Below, piece after piece: positions 33,485 through 42,354 of a stretch of 64,000 bases of DNA. Under the pieces are notes generated by a model, which searched no databases, was not told the origin of the DNA, and was given only the letters and a program-made list of their open reading frames with translations. The stretch's first letter is position 1; every line of letters begins with the position of its first letter. The DNA is taken from contig DATAUE010000156.1 in assembly GCA_036268425.1 (NCBI GenBank), forward strand, positions 1 through 64,000, read 5' to 3'. Source of the DNA: DATARH01 sp036268425 (lineage in GTDB: Bacteria > Pseudomonadota > Alphaproteobacteria > ATCC43930 > CGMCC-115725). Both the position numbers and the translations under genes were made by a program.

Positions 33485-35074
33485 GTGGCAGACACGCGAG
33501 ACGAAGCAGCGTCGCGGCGTAATTGGATCGCCGTGTTCGGCGCGATCCTCGGCGCCTTCATGGCGGTGCTCGATATTCAGATCACCAATGCTTCGCTGCC
33601 CGACATCCAAGGCGGCCTCGCCGCCTCGCTCGATGAGGGAAGCTGGATTTCGACCGCTTATCTGGTCGGCGAGATCACCACCATCCCGCTGACCGGCTGG
33701 TTGTCCGAAGTGTTTTCGACACGGCGCTATCTGATCGGCAACTGCTTGCTGTTTCTCGGCTTCTCGATGCTGTGCGGACTGTCGAGCAACCTGACGATGA
33801 TGATTATCTGCCGTGCCGGGCAGGGGTTTACCGGCGGCGTCTTTATCCCGATCGCGATGACGATCGTGCTGCGCTGCCTGCCGCTGTCAAAGCGGCCGAT
33901 CGGGCTGGCATTGTTCGGCATCACCGCGACTTTTGCTCCGGCGATCGGCCCGACGATCGGCGGGTGGCTGACCGATACCTATTCCTGGCACTGGATTTTC
34001 TACATCAACCTGGTGCCCGGCGGCCTGTTGATCTGGGCTATCGCCTATGGCCTCGACCGTGAACAGATGCAGCTCGGCCGGTTGCGCCGCGGTGATTGGG
34101 CCGGCATCGTCTGCATGTCGGTCGGTCTCGGCTCGCTGATAACGGTGCTCGAAGAAGGCCAGCGCAAGGACTGGTTCGGCAATCCGATGATCAACAACCT
34201 GACGATCGTCGCAGCCATTTTCATCCCCGCCTTCATCATCCTCGAACTGATCCACAAGGAGCCGTTCATCAACCTGCGCCTTTTTAAGCGACCGGCCTTT
34301 GCGAGCACCTCGATGATGGGCTTTGTGATGGGGCTGGGACTTTACGGCACGGTCTACCTGCTGCCGGTGTACCTGGCGCAGATCCAGGGTTATGACGCAT
34401 TGCAGATCGGCGAAGTGGTGATGTGGCTGGGGCTGCCGCAACTGCTGGTCTTCCCGCTGGTGCCGCTGGTCATGCGGCATGTCGATACCCGCATCATTGT
34501 CGGCTTCGGTCTCGCCCTGTTCGCGGTCAGCTGCTTTATGAACGCGTACCTGACGCATGACTGGGCGATCCAGCAACTGCGCTGGTCGCAACTGGTGCGC
34601 GCCGCCGGACAGCCCTTTATCATCACGCCGCTATCGTCGCTGGCGGCGGGAGGTCTGCCCGATCGCGAGCAGGCCGGCGGCTCGGCGATCTTCAACATCA
34701 TGCGCAATCTCGGCGGCTCGGTCGGCATTGCGATGCTGTCGACCTTTGTCACGATCCGCGAGCATTATCATTTCTCGATTATCGGCGATCACCTGACCCA
34801 GAACAGCCTCGCGCTCGCTCACCGTATCGGCGAACTGACCCGGGCGCTGACGCCAAAAGGCGCCGCTGGTAGTGCCGCGGTGCATATGCAGGCACTGTCT
34901 GAAATTGCCAATACGGTGCGCCGTGAAGCCTTTGTGATGGCGTATTCCGACAGCTTCTTCGTGATCGGCGTGGCCCTGGCGATTGCGATCCTGGCGCTGT
35001 TTCTCGTTACGCGGCCACGACAGGCCGACACCGCAACGCCTCGGCACAGTCGCCGACAACCCGCCTCCGGATAA
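33485..35074 (+). CDS. emrB: DHA2-family MFS multidrug efflux transporter (EmrB type)
   Basis: The 529-residue protein has fourteen membrane spans. It carries the DHA2 signatures: AFMAVLDIQITNASLPDIQG in helix 1, GWLSEVFSTRRYLIGN (motif A), CRAGQGFTGGVFIPIAMTIV, GITATFAPAIGPTIGGWLTD (motif C), and GSAIFNIMRNLGGSVGIAML late in the chain. It exports drugs or other toxic compounds in exchange for protons, with the adaptor encoded 15 bases upstream. Translation appears to begin at a GTG at 33485; the start is not certain. No outer membrane channel or regulator gene lies beside the pair. Confidence 0.92.
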   Translation: MADTRDEAASRRNWIAVFGAILGAFMAVLDIQITNASLPDIQGGLAASLDEGSWISTAYLVGEITTIPLTGWLSEVFSTRRYLIGNCLLFLGFSMLCGLSSNLTMMIICRAGQGFTGGVFIPIAMTIVLRCLPLSKRPIGLALFGITATFAPAIGPTIGGWLTDTYSWHWIFYINLVPGGLLIWAIAYGLDREQMQLGRLRRGDWAGIVCMSVGLGSLITVLEEGQRKDWFGNPMINNLTIVAAIFIPAFIILELIHKEPFINLRLFKRPAFASTSMMGFVMGLGLYGTVYLLPVYLAQIQGYDALQIGEVVMWLGLPQLLVFPLVPLVMRHVDTRIIVGFGLALFAVSCFMNAYLTHDWAIQQLRWSQLVRAAGQPFIITPLSSLAAGGLPDREQAGGSAIFNIMRNLGGSVGIAMLSTFVTIREHYHFSIIGDHLTQNSLALAHRIGELTRALTPKGAAGSAAVHMQALSEIANTVRREAFVMAYSDSFFVIGVALAIAILALFLVTRPRQADTATPRHSRRQPASG

Positions 35075-35196
35075 ACTCGGCTTGGCAGGACTCTATCGGT
35101 CAGCTCGGCCTTGGACCAAAACCGACGGTTGCAGCCGACATTCGGCGTCGCCATGCTGGCTGCCGCCAATCGGGTGGCGAATTTCGAGGACGGCCA

Positions 35197-36462
35197 ATGG
35201 CAGCGGGAACAGGCCGGCATGTCGGAGTGATCGGAGCCGGTATGGTCGGCGTCTGCGCCGCGCTTTGGCTGCAGCGCGACGGGCACCGCGTCTTTCTGAT
35301 CGATCCGCAGGAACCGGGCAACGGCGCATCTTTCGGCAATGCCGGCGCGTTCAACGGTTCGTCGGTGACGCCGATGGCGATGCCCGGCGTGTTGCACAGC
35401 GTCCCCGGCTGGCTGCGCGACCCGCTCGGGCCGCTATCGCTGCGCTGGGCCTACCTGCCGGCGATACTGCCCTATCTCGTGCGGTTTGTGCGGTCGGCGA
35501 CACCGGAAAAGGCACAGGCACAGGCGCGGGCGTTGCGCCCGCTGATTGCCCCGACCGTGCCGCTGGTGCAAGAGCTTGCCAAAGCTGCCGGCGCCACGGA
35601 CCTGATCCACCAGCGCGGCCACCTTTACGTCTACCGCTCGCCCGAGGCGCTCGCCAAGGACGGGTTCGCCTGGGCGTTGCGCCGCGAGAACGGCGTTATC
35701 GTCGACGAGTTCGATGCCGACGAATTGCGCCAGTTGGAGCCGGTGCTGTCACGCGAGTATGTCCGCGGCCTGCTGGTGCGCGAAAACGGCCACACCAGCA
35801 ACCCGCACGGTCTCGTCACCCGGCTGGTCGAGCATTTCCGACGCTGCGGTGGCGAAATCGTGTTGGCACGGGCGCTGGGGTTTCGCATCGACGGGCACCG
35901 GCTGACCGCAATCCAGAGCGACATCGGCGATCTGCCGGCCGATGCCGCGATTGTTTGCGCCGGCGCCTGGTCCAAACCGCTGGCGGCGATGCTTGGCGAC
36001 CGTATCCCGCTCGAAACCGAGCGAGGCTATCACCTGATGATCCGCGACGCCGAAGTGATGCCGCGCATTCCGACCGCCGACGCTGACGGCAAGTTCGTCG
36101 CGACGCCGATGGAACTGGGTCTGCGCTTTGCCGGCACGGTTGAACTGGCTGGGCTTAAGGCGGCGCCCGACTGGCGGCGCGCCCGCATGCTGCTGGCGCA
36201 AGGCCGCCGCATGCTGCCGGGTCTCGCCGCAGACTATCCCGAGGACCGGCTGTCGATCTGGATGGGACACCGCCCGTCGCTGCCGGACTCACTGCCGGCG
36301 CTCGGCACCTCGCGCGCCAGCCCCGATGTGATCTACGCGTTCGGGCACGGCCATATCGGCATGACCGCCGCGCCGATGACCGGCAAGCTCGTTGCCGATC
36401 TGATCGCCGGCCGCGCGCCGGCAATCGACATCACCCCGTTCGATCCCGGCCGCTTTTCCTGA
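35197..36462 (+). CDS. DadA-like FAD-dependent oxidoreductase, second copy
   Basis: The 421-residue protein has the FAD start HVGVIGAGMVGVCAALWLQR, VFLIDPQEPGNGASFGNAGA (the DadA hallmark), and a C-terminal IWMGHRPSLPDSLPALG followed by IYAFGHGHIGMTAAPMTG. It is related in layout to the gene at 11911-13152 but clearly diverged. It probably oxidises a D-amino acid or secondary amine and feeds electrons to the membrane. It stands alone between the efflux pair and the aromatic amino-acid operon, so its substrate is not indicated. Confidence 0.85.
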   Translation: MAAGTGRHVGVIGAGMVGVCAALWLQRDGHRVFLIDPQEPGNGASFGNAGAFNGSSVTPMAMPGVLHSVPGWLRDPLGPLSLRWAYLPAILPYLVRFVRSATPEKAQAQARALRPLIAPTVPLVQELAKAAGATDLIHQRGHLYVYRSPEALAKDGFAWALRRENGVIVDEFDADELRQLEPVLSREYVRGLLVRENGHTSNPHGLVTRLVEHFRRCGGEIVLARALGFRIDGHRLTAIQSDIGDLPADAAIVCAGAWSKPLAAMLGDRIPLETERGYHLMIRDAEVMPRIPTADADGKFVATPMELGLRFAGTVELAGLKAAPDWRRARMLLAQGRRMLPGLAADYPEDRLSIWMGHRPSLPDSLPALGTSRASPDVIYAFGHGHIGMTAAPMTGKLVADLIAGRAPAIDITPFDPGRFS

Positions 36463-36487
36463 TCAATCAGTCGAGAGCAACAGGCTC

Positions 36488-37372
36488 TCAGGCCTGTTTG
36501 GCTTCGATGATCGAGCGTCGGATGGCGCGGGTGCGGGCGAACCGGTCGAAGAGGGTATCGCCTTCGCCGCGGCGGATCGCGCGTTGCAGCGCGGTCAAAT
36601 CCTCGCTGAAGCGCTGCAGCATTTCGAGCACCGCCTCGCGGTTGGCAAGAAAGATGTCGCGCCACATCACCGGGTCGGAGGCGGCGATGCGGGTGAAATC
36701 GCGAAAACCGCCGGCGGAAAACGCGATGACTTCGGATTTAAGGTCGTCTTCGAGATCGGTGGCGGTGCCGACGATCGTATAGGCGATCAGATGCGGCAGG
36801 TGCGAGGTCACCGCGAGCACCTTGTCGTGATGCTCCGCCACCATTGTGACGACACGCATGCCGGTGGCTTCCCACATCGCGGTTACCCGCTCGACCGCGC
36901 CGGGATCGGTGCCGGGCGGCGGTGTGAGAATGCACCAGCGGTCGCGAAACAATTCGGCAAAGCCGGATTCGGGGCCGGAATGCTCGGTTCCCGCCACCGG
37001 ATGGCCGGGCACCAGATGCACCGATGCGGGCAATACCGGAACCAGGTCGCGGATCGCCACGGCCTTGACCGAGCCGACATCCGTAACGATCGCGCCGGGA
37101 CGCAATGCCGGCGCGATGCGGGCGCCGATTTCCGCATAGGCGGAGAGCGGCGTCGCCAGCACGACGAGATCGGCCTCCGCCACCGCGGACGCCGGATCGT
37201 CGGTCACTTCGTCGGCAAGCGCGAGACGACGCACTGTCGCCAGGGTTTCCGGGCGGCGGGCGCAGGCGGCAATCCTGATGCCGGGAAACTCGCGCCGCAA
37301 GGCACGGGCCAGCGACGACCCGATCAGCCCGATCCCGATCAGGGCGACGCGTTCGAACGGTGTGTTGTTCAT
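36488..37372 (-). CDS. tyrA: Prephenate/arogenate dehydrogenase
   Basis: The 294-residue protein starts with the NAD motif VALIGIGLIGSSLARALRR, then LVVLATPLSAYAEIGA, GAIVTDVGSVKAVAI, the active-site His in HLVPGHPVAGTEHSGPESGF, RWCILTPPPGTDP and FSAGGFRDFTRIAASDPVMW. These fit the TyrA/TyrC family of tyrosine synthesis, which oxidatively decarboxylates prephenate or arogenate. It is the last gene of a leftward operon with a chorismate mutase and hisC. The spacer to hisC carries a 26-bp tandem repeat. Whether prephenate or arogenate is preferred cannot be seen. Confidence 0.92.
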   Translation of the reverse strand: MNNTPFERVALIGIGLIGSSLARALRREFPGIRIAACARRPETLATVRRLALADEVTDDPASAVAEADLVVLATPLSAYAEIGARIAPALRPGAIVTDVGSVKAVAIRDLVPVLPASVHLVPGHPVAGTEHSGPESGFAELFRDRWCILTPPPGTDPGAVERVTAMWEATGMRVVTMVAEHHDKVLAVTSHLPHLIAYTIVGTATDLEDDLKSEVIAFSAGGFRDFTRIAASDPVMWRDIFLANREAVLEMLQRFSEDLTALQRAIRRGEGDTLFDRFARTRAIRRSIIEAKQA

Positions 37373-37382
37373 AATAGTCCGA

Positions 37383-37434
37383 TCACGCCCGGATTCATGA
37401 TAGCCCGCTCACGCTCGGATTCATGATGGCCCGC
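37383..37434. repeat. 26-bp tandem repeat between hisC and tyrA
   Basis: Two 26-bp units (37383-37408 and 37409-37434) starting TCACGCCCGGATTCATGATA differ at two positions. A third partial copy overlaps the last codons and stop of hisC (from 37435). Each unit contains an ATG and a TGA in reading direction, so the spacer holds several overlapping start/stop pairs. Confidence 0.85.
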
Positions 37435-38550
37435 TCATGCTCGGGCGATGAATTCGGCGAGCGTCGCGGCGACGATCTCCATTTCCTCGCCGGTGCCGAT
37501 CGTGATCCGCAAATGCTGCGGCAGGCCGTAACCGCCCATCTTGCGCGCCAGGATGCCGCGCGATTGCAGAAAGGCAAAGGCGGCGTCGGCATTGTGCCGG
37601 GGATCGTCGGGAAAGCGCGGCAACACGAAATTGCCAACGCTCGGCGTCAATTCGAGGCCAAGCGCCGCCAGCCGCTCCGACAGCCACGGCAGCCAGCGGT
37701 CGTTGTGGCTGCGCGCCCGCGCCAGGGCCTCGACATCCTCGACCGCCGCGACTCCCGCGGCGAGCGCCGCTGCGGTGGTATTGAACGGGCCGCGCACCCG
37801 GTTCAGCACATCGGCGATGGCTGGCGGGCAATACGCCCAACCCAGCCGCAGCCCGGCCAGCGCATAGATTTTGGAAAACGTCCGCAGCATCACGACGTTG
37901 TCGGCACGGTTGACGAGGCTGACGCCCGGCTCGTAGTCGTTGCGGTTGACGAATTCCGCATAGGCCGCGTCGATCGCCAGCACGACGTGCGGCGGCAGCC
38001 CGGCATGCAGCCGCGCCATCTCGGCCGCCGACAGGTAGGTGCCGGTGGGGTTGTTCGGGTTGGCGATAAAGACGAGGCGAGTGCGCTCGGTGACGTGCGC
38101 CAGGATCGCATCGACATCGGCGGTCAGCGCCTTTTCCGGCACCGCCACCGGCGTCGCGCCGACCGACAGCGACCCGATCGGGTACATCAGAAAGCCGTGC
38201 CGGCTGTACAGCACCTCGTCGCCCGGCCCGGCATAGCAGCGCAGCAGCAGCCCGATCAACTCGTCGGACCCGGAGCCACAGACGATCCGCTCCGGATCGA
38301 GCCGGTGCTGGCGGCCGATCGCGGCACGCAGTTCCGCGGCGCTGCCGTCGGGGTAGCGATGAATGTCGCCGGCCAGCGCGCGATAGGCGGCGACCGCCGC
38401 CGCACTCGGGCCGAGCGCGCTTTCGTTGGAAGCCAACCGGATCGGTCGCTCGATCCCGGGAGCACCGGAATCGCCGCCGATATAAGGCGCGATGTCGAGA
38501 ATGCCGGGGCGGGGAACCGGGGCGGTCGGGGTCGTCTCAGGCGTGGTCAT
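37435..38550 (-). CDS. hisC: Histidinol-phosphate / aromatic aminotransferase
   Basis: The 371-residue PLP enzyme has RLASNESALGPSAAAVAA, ADVDAILAHVTERTRLVFI, FIANPNNPTGTYLS (PLP-binding Asn), AIDAAYAEFVNRNDYEPG (Asp and Tyr), and the PLP lysine in MLRTFSKIYALAGLRLGWAY. It belongs to class I/II HisC-type aminotransferases. In this operon, between chorismate mutase and prephenate dehydrogenase, it probably transaminates aromatic keto acids as well as, or instead of, histidinol phosphate. I chose the ATG at 38550, four bases after the upstream stop; 38577 is an alternative. Confidence 0.92.
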   Translation of the reverse strand: MTTPETTPTAPVPRPGILDIAPYIGGDSGAPGIERPIRLASNESALGPSAAAVAAYRALAGDIHRYPDGSAAELRAAIGRQHRLDPERIVCGSGSDELIGLLLRCYAGPGDEVLYSRHGFLMYPIGSLSVGATPVAVPEKALTADVDAILAHVTERTRLVFIANPNNPTGTYLSAAEMARLHAGLPPHVVLAIDAAYAEFVNRNDYEPGVSLVNRADNVVMLRTFSKIYALAGLRLGWAYCPPAIADVLNRVRGPFNTTAAALAAGVAAVEDVEALARARSHNDRWLPWLSERLAALGLELTPSVGNFVLPRFPDDPRHNADAAFAFLQSRGILARKMGGYGLPQHLRITIGTGEEMEIVAATLAEFIARA

Positions 38551-38554
38551 TAGC

Positions 38555-39457
38555 TCAAGCTCTTGCGTCGGCGCCATATCCTCGGACGCGCGGCGGCGCC
38601 AGTTCCGCGGCGCTGAGCGGCACCGCATAGCCGCCAAACCACAGGAACCGATAGAGGGCCGCGCCGAAATGGCTGCGGAACCGATCGAGGCGGGGATCGC
38701 TCATCGCGACACATCCGTCCATTTCGATCAACGTATTGACGCCGTCGCCTTGCTCGGACGACGCCATAAAGGTGCATGGCAGGTCAAGCGCCTGCAACGT
38801 CGAGAAGATGCGGCCGCGGCTGATATCGGGGGCATTCTCGGTGGCGATCAGGGTGCGGTCGTGCCCGGTGCTCTGGGCGGTGCCGCGGCCGATCGCCAGC
38901 GCATCGAGATTGTCAGAGCGCGCGTTGCCCCGGGCGCCGAACGGCAGCCGGGCGATGACGTGCGGCGCGGTCTCGTCGGTCGACAGCAAATGCCGCCACC
39001 ACGGATCGGGTTCTTCCTCCTGCGGCATCGGCAGCACGCCGATCGCCGCCTGCTCCTCCGTGACCGCGCGGATAACCTGCGCCGTCGATCGGAAGGCCAG
39101 CATCGGGGTATGGCTGCCGTAATGGTCGCGCGCCACATCCCATAATCCCGGGGTCTCGGGCGGCGCATACACCGCGATCGTAAACGACCCTTGCAGCCGG
39201 TTGGTCGCGGCGAGCAACTCGCGCCAGATCCGCACCAGCGTCGCCGGCGCCAGCGCGCCGTGATTGCGTGCGATCAGGCGCCGCAGGATTTCGGCCTCGC
39301 GCCCCGGCTGATGCGGTGCGATACCGGTGTTGCTGCGCTTCTGGGCCGATACGGAGGAGATGATGTCGACGCGCTCGATCAACAGCGCATGCAGCCTGTC
39401 GTCGATCTCGTCGATGCGACGACGCAACTGTGCGAGATCGGGCGGGCTATCTGACAT
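38555..39457 (-). CDS. Chorismate mutase with diverged prephenate-dehydratase-like C-terminal domain
   Basis: Residues 1-90 of this 300-residue protein form an AroQ-type chorismate mutase: LAQLRRRIDEIDDRLHALLI, ISSVSAQKRS (active-site Arg/Lys) and PGREAEILRRL. It converts chorismate to prephenate. The remaining 200 residues (from about FTIAVYAPPETPGLWD) resemble a prephenate dehydratase followed by an ACT-like region (ISRGRIFSTLQALDLPCTF), but the dehydratase TRF motif is not present: HDRTLIATE stands near that place. The domain may be catalytically inactive or regulatory. It heads the leftward operon with hisC and tyrA. The ATG at 39457 has GGAAG about 10 bases upstream. Confidence 0.82.
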   Translation of the reverse strand: MSDSPPDLAQLRRRIDEIDDRLHALLIERVDIISSVSAQKRSNTGIAPHQPGREAEILRRLIARNHGALAPATLVRIWRELLAATNRLQGSFTIAVYAPPETPGLWDVARDHYGSHTPMLAFRSTAQVIRAVTEEQAAIGVLPMPQEEEPDPWWRHLLSTDETAPHVIARLPFGARGNARSDNLDALAIGRGTAQSTGHDRTLIATENAPDISRGRIFSTLQALDLPCTFMASSEQGDGVNTLIEMDGCVAMSDPRLDRFRSHFGAALYRFLWFGGYAVPLSAAELAPPRVRGYGADARA

Positions 39458-39523
39458 GGTTTCAATCACTTCCGGGACGGCGTTTAGTAGTAGAGTTAGC
39501 GATCAGCAAAATCAAAGAAAACG

Positions 39524-39553
39524 TTGACATGGCTGGCCCCCGATCCCTAGCTA
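39524..39553 (+). promoter_or_regulatory. Putative sigma-70 promoter of metX-metW
   Basis: TTGACA (39524-39529) matches the -35 consensus exactly and TAGCTA (39548-39553), 18 bases on, resembles a -10 box. Transcription would start near 39560, just before a strong hairpin. The region also serves the divergent chorismate mutase operon. Confidence 0.5.
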
Positions 39554-39560
39554 CAGGCTT

Positions 39561-39587
39561 CCCGCGCGGCACTATTCGCCGCGCGGG
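39561..39587 (+). promoter_or_regulatory. 5'-UTR hairpin upstream of metX
   Basis: CCCGCGCGGC (39561-39570) and GCCGCGCGGG (39578-39587) form a perfect 10-bp GC-only stem around the loop ACTATTC. It would be the first structure in the metX transcript. A second, weaker stem (CGAC/GTCG near 39588-39611) follows. It does not match the SAM-II consensus as I know it. Confidence 0.55.
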
Positions 39588-39638
39588 CGACGGCCGCCAC
39601 CGGCGCGGTCGATCCGAGATATTGCCTCAGAGCCCACA

Positions 39639-40820
39639 TTGTCGACCCTGACCGCCCCCCGCCTGCGCCGCCCCGAAAGCGACTGGCCTGGACATACCCT
39701 GGCGGTCAGCGAACCGTTGCGCCTCGACGGCGGTGTCGATTTCGGGCCGTTCACGATCGCCTACCAGACCTACGGCACGCTCAACCCGGAACGCAGCAAC
39801 GCGGTGCTGATCTGCCACGCACTGACCGGTGACCATTACGTCGCCGACCCGCATCCGATCACCGGCCATCCCGGATGGTGGACAACCCTGGTCGGTCCCG
39901 GCGGGGTGCTCGACACCGACCGCTACTTCCTGATCTGCGCCAATGTCCTCGGCGGCTGCATGGGCACCACCGGGCCAAAGGACATCAACCCGGCGACCGG
40001 CGAACCCTGGGCGCTCGATTTTCCGGTCATCACGATCCGCGACATGGTGCGGGCGCAGAAACGCCTTGTCGAGCATCTCGGCATCGAGCAGCTGTTTTGC
40101 GTGATCGGCGGTTCGATGGGCGGCATGCAAGTGCTGCAATGGGCGTCGAGCTATCCCGAGTCGGTCTATACCGTGGTGCCGATCGCATCGGCGGCGCGGC
40201 ATTCGGCGCAGAACATCGCGTTTCACGAGGTGGGCCGGCAAGCGATCATGGCCGACCCTGACTGGTGCGGCGGCCGGTATCTGAGCCACGGGCAAAGCCC
40301 GTCGCGCGGTCTCGCGGTGGCGCGCATGGCGGCTCACATCACCTACCTGTCCGAAGCGGCGTTGCACCGGAAATTCGGCCGCAACCTGCAGGACCGCAAC
40401 GCCGTGACCTACGGGTTCGACGCCGATTTCCAGGTCGAGAGCTATCTGCGGCACCAGGGCAGCACATTTGTCGACCGGTTCGACGCCAATTCCTACCTCT
40501 ATATCACCCGCGCGATGGATTATTTCGACCTCGCCGCAGAGCACGGCGGCTCGCTTCCCGCTGCCTTCGCCGGCAAGCAGCCGCGCTTCTGCATCATCTC
40601 GTTCACCAGCGACTGGCTGTTTCCGACGCCGGAAAGCCGCGCCGTCGTGCATGCACTGAACGCGGTCGCCGCGAATGTCAGCTTTGTCGAGATCGGCACC
40701 GACAAGGGGCATGACGCCTTTCTGCTGCACGAACCCGAATTGTTCGCGACCTTGCGCGGTTTTCTCGAAGGCTGCGCCGAGCATCGCGGCCTGACCCGCT
40801 TCTGGACCGCCGGTGCGTGA
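39639..40820 (+). CDS. metX: Homoserine O-acyltransferase
   Basis: The 393-residue alpha/beta hydrolase-fold enzyme has ICHALTGDHYVADP, the nucleophile Ser159 in CVIGGSMGGMQVLQWA, the catalytic Asp in SFTSDWLFPTPES and His in GTDKGHDAFLLHEPE. It transfers an acetyl (or succinyl) group to homoserine, the first step of the methionine branch. The likely start is a TTG at 39639 with no strong ribosome-binding site, which suggests low or regulated initiation. It overlaps metW by four bases, an arrangement conserved in proteobacteria. Confidence 0.95.
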   Translation: MSTLTAPRLRRPESDWPGHTLAVSEPLRLDGGVDFGPFTIAYQTYGTLNPERSNAVLICHALTGDHYVADPHPITGHPGWWTTLVGPGGVLDTDRYFLICANVLGGCMGTTGPKDINPATGEPWALDFPVITIRDMVRAQKRLVEHLGIEQLFCVIGGSMGGMQVLQWASSYPESVYTVVPIASAARHSAQNIAFHEVGRQAIMADPDWCGGRYLSHGQSPSRGLAVARMAAHITYLSEAALHRKFGRNLQDRNAVTYGFDADFQVESYLRHQGSTFVDRFDANSYLYITRAMDYFDLAAEHGGSLPAAFAGKQPRFCIISFTSDWLFPTPESRAVVHALNAVAANVSFVEIGTDKGHDAFLLHEPELFATLRGFLEGCAEHRGLTRFWTAGA

Positions 40821-41512
40821 ACAGCAGTGCTGCGCTGAAGATTGATCCCGCTGTCCGTACCGCGCCGGTATCTCCCGGCGCGCCGGGAGAGCTGCGCCGC
40901 GATCTGCGGCTGATCGCCGAGATGATCGAACCGCATTCGCGGGTGCTCGATATCGGCTGCGGCGATGGGGCGCTCCTGGCGCATCTGGCGCGCGACAAAG
41001 GAGTCGATGCGCGCGGCATCGAACTCAGCCAGTCCGGCGTCAACGCCTGCGTGCGCCACGGCCTGCCGGTGATCCAGGGCGACGCCGACAGCGATCTTGA
41101 GACCTTCCCCAATCATGCCTTTGATGTCGTGGTGTTGAGCCAGACCTTGCAGGCAACCCGCCAACCGCGCTATGTGCTGGAAGAGTTATTGCGCATTGGC
41201 AAGCGGGCGATTGTCTCGCTGCCCAATTTCGGCTTCTGGCGCATTCGCGTCGGCCTGTTGTTTCGCGGGCGCATGCCGGTCACGGAAGTGTTGCAGAACC
41301 CGTGGTACGACACGCCGAATATTCATCTATGCACAATCCGTGACTTTGTCGGATTGTGCGACGAGATCGGGGCACGGATCGAACGCAGCCTGACCCTCGA
41401 TCGCCACGGCCACCCTTACACGCTCGACCCGCGCGGCAGCCTCGCGAACCTTCTGGCCGAACAGGGTGTCTTTGTGCTGTCCGGCCCTGATGGGGACGTG
41501 CCGCCGCGGTAA
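40817..41512 (+). CDS. metW: MetW, methionine biosynthesis protein
   Basis: The 231-residue protein is a methyltransferase-like MetW: RVLDIGCGDGALLAHLARDK, GIELSQSGVNACVRHGLPVI, VVLSQTLQATRQPRYVLEEL, SLPNFGFWRIRVGLLFRGRM and WYDTPNIHLCTIRDF. MetW is required together with MetX in many proteobacteria and is thought to support homoserine acylation. Translation starts at a GTG that overlaps the metX stop (GTGA), giving tight coupling. An N-terminal stretch of about 25 residues is longer than usual. Confidence 0.95.
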   Translation: MNSSAALKIDPAVRTAPVSPGAPGELRRDLRLIAEMIEPHSRVLDIGCGDGALLAHLARDKGVDARGIELSQSGVNACVRHGLPVIQGDADSDLETFPNHAFDVVVLSQTLQATRQPRYVLEELLRIGKRAIVSLPNFGFWRIRVGLLFRGRMPVTEVLQNPWYDTPNIHLCTIRDFVGLCDEIGARIERSLTLDRHGHPYTLDPRGSLANLLAEQGVFVLSGPDGDVPPR

Positions 41513-41531
41513 TCTCGCGGGAGACCAATCG

Positions 41532-42332
41532 ATGATCGTTGCTCAACTGTCCGACCTGCACATCGTGCCGCCGGGTCAACTGCTTTACGACCGCGTCGAT
41601 ACCGCGGCGTTTCTGTCGCGCGCCGTGACCGAAATCAACGCGCTCGATCCGCTGCCCGATATCGTCGTCATCACCGGCGACCTCGTCGAGCGCGGCGCGC
41701 CCGCCGAATACGCGCATCTGCGGCAGCTGATCGCACCGCTTCTCATGCCGGTCTTTGTGATTACCGGCAACCACGACAATCGCGCGGCCTTGCGCGATGC
41801 CTTCGGCGGCGACGGCTACCTGCCCGCCGAGGGCTTTCTGCATTACACGGTTGAGGGCTATCCCGTTCGACTCATCGCGCTCGACACGCTGGTCCCCGAC
41901 CACCATCGCGGGCGGCTCTGCGCCGCACGCCTGGAATGGCTCGACCGCACATTGGCCGAAATGCCTGACACGCCGACCCTGGTGCTGATGCATCATCCGC
42001 CGTTCGTCACCGGCATCGACTTCATGGACCGCTTCGGCATGGAAGGTACGGCAGGGCTCGCCGCGGTGATCGGACGGCACGGGCATGTCGAGCGCATCCT
42101 GTGCGGGCACCTGCACCGGGCAATCGACCGCCGCTTTGCCGGCACGATCGCCGGCACGGCGCCGAGCACGGCGCATCAGATCCGGCTGAACCTCAATGCC
42201 GACGCGCCGCTGCGCTTCATGTTCGAACCGCCCGGCTACCAGTTGCATATCTGGAACGACACCGGCCTCGTCACCCACACCGCCGTGATCGGCGACTGGG
42301 CCGGTCCCTACCCGTTCCGCGCCGCGTCCTGA
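41532..42332 (+). CDS. Metallophosphoesterase, class III cyclic-nucleotide phosphodiesterase type
   Basis: The 266-residue protein has all five metal-site blocks: AQLSDLHI (D-x-H), VVITGDLVERG, VFVITGNHDNR, LVLMHHPPF and ILCGHLHRA. This order and spacing match the CpdA/GpdQ family, whose members cleave cyclic AMP or glycerophosphodiesters with a two-metal centre. GGGAG precedes the ATG by about 11 bases. It follows metW by 19 bases and may share its transcript, although the function appears unrelated to methionine. Confidence 0.88.
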   Translation: MIVAQLSDLHIVPPGQLLYDRVDTAAFLSRAVTEINALDPLPDIVVITGDLVERGAPAEYAHLRQLIAPLLMPVFVITGNHDNRAALRDAFGGDGYLPAEGFLHYTVEGYPVRLIALDTLVPDHHRGRLCAARLEWLDRTLAEMPDTPTLVLMHHPPFVTGIDFMDRFGMEGTAGLAAVIGRHGHVERILCGHLHRAIDRRFAGTIAGTAPSTAHQIRLNLNADAPLRFMFEPPGYQLHIWNDTGLVTHTAVIGDWAGPYPFRAAS

Positions 42333-42354
42333 CGCTGGCGCGGTTGCCTCCCGG

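Noticed and set aside
39561..39640. A SAM-II riboswitch ahead of metX
   Set aside because: The region has a strong hairpin but I could not find the conserved SAM-II pseudoknot sequences. A covariance-model search would decide.
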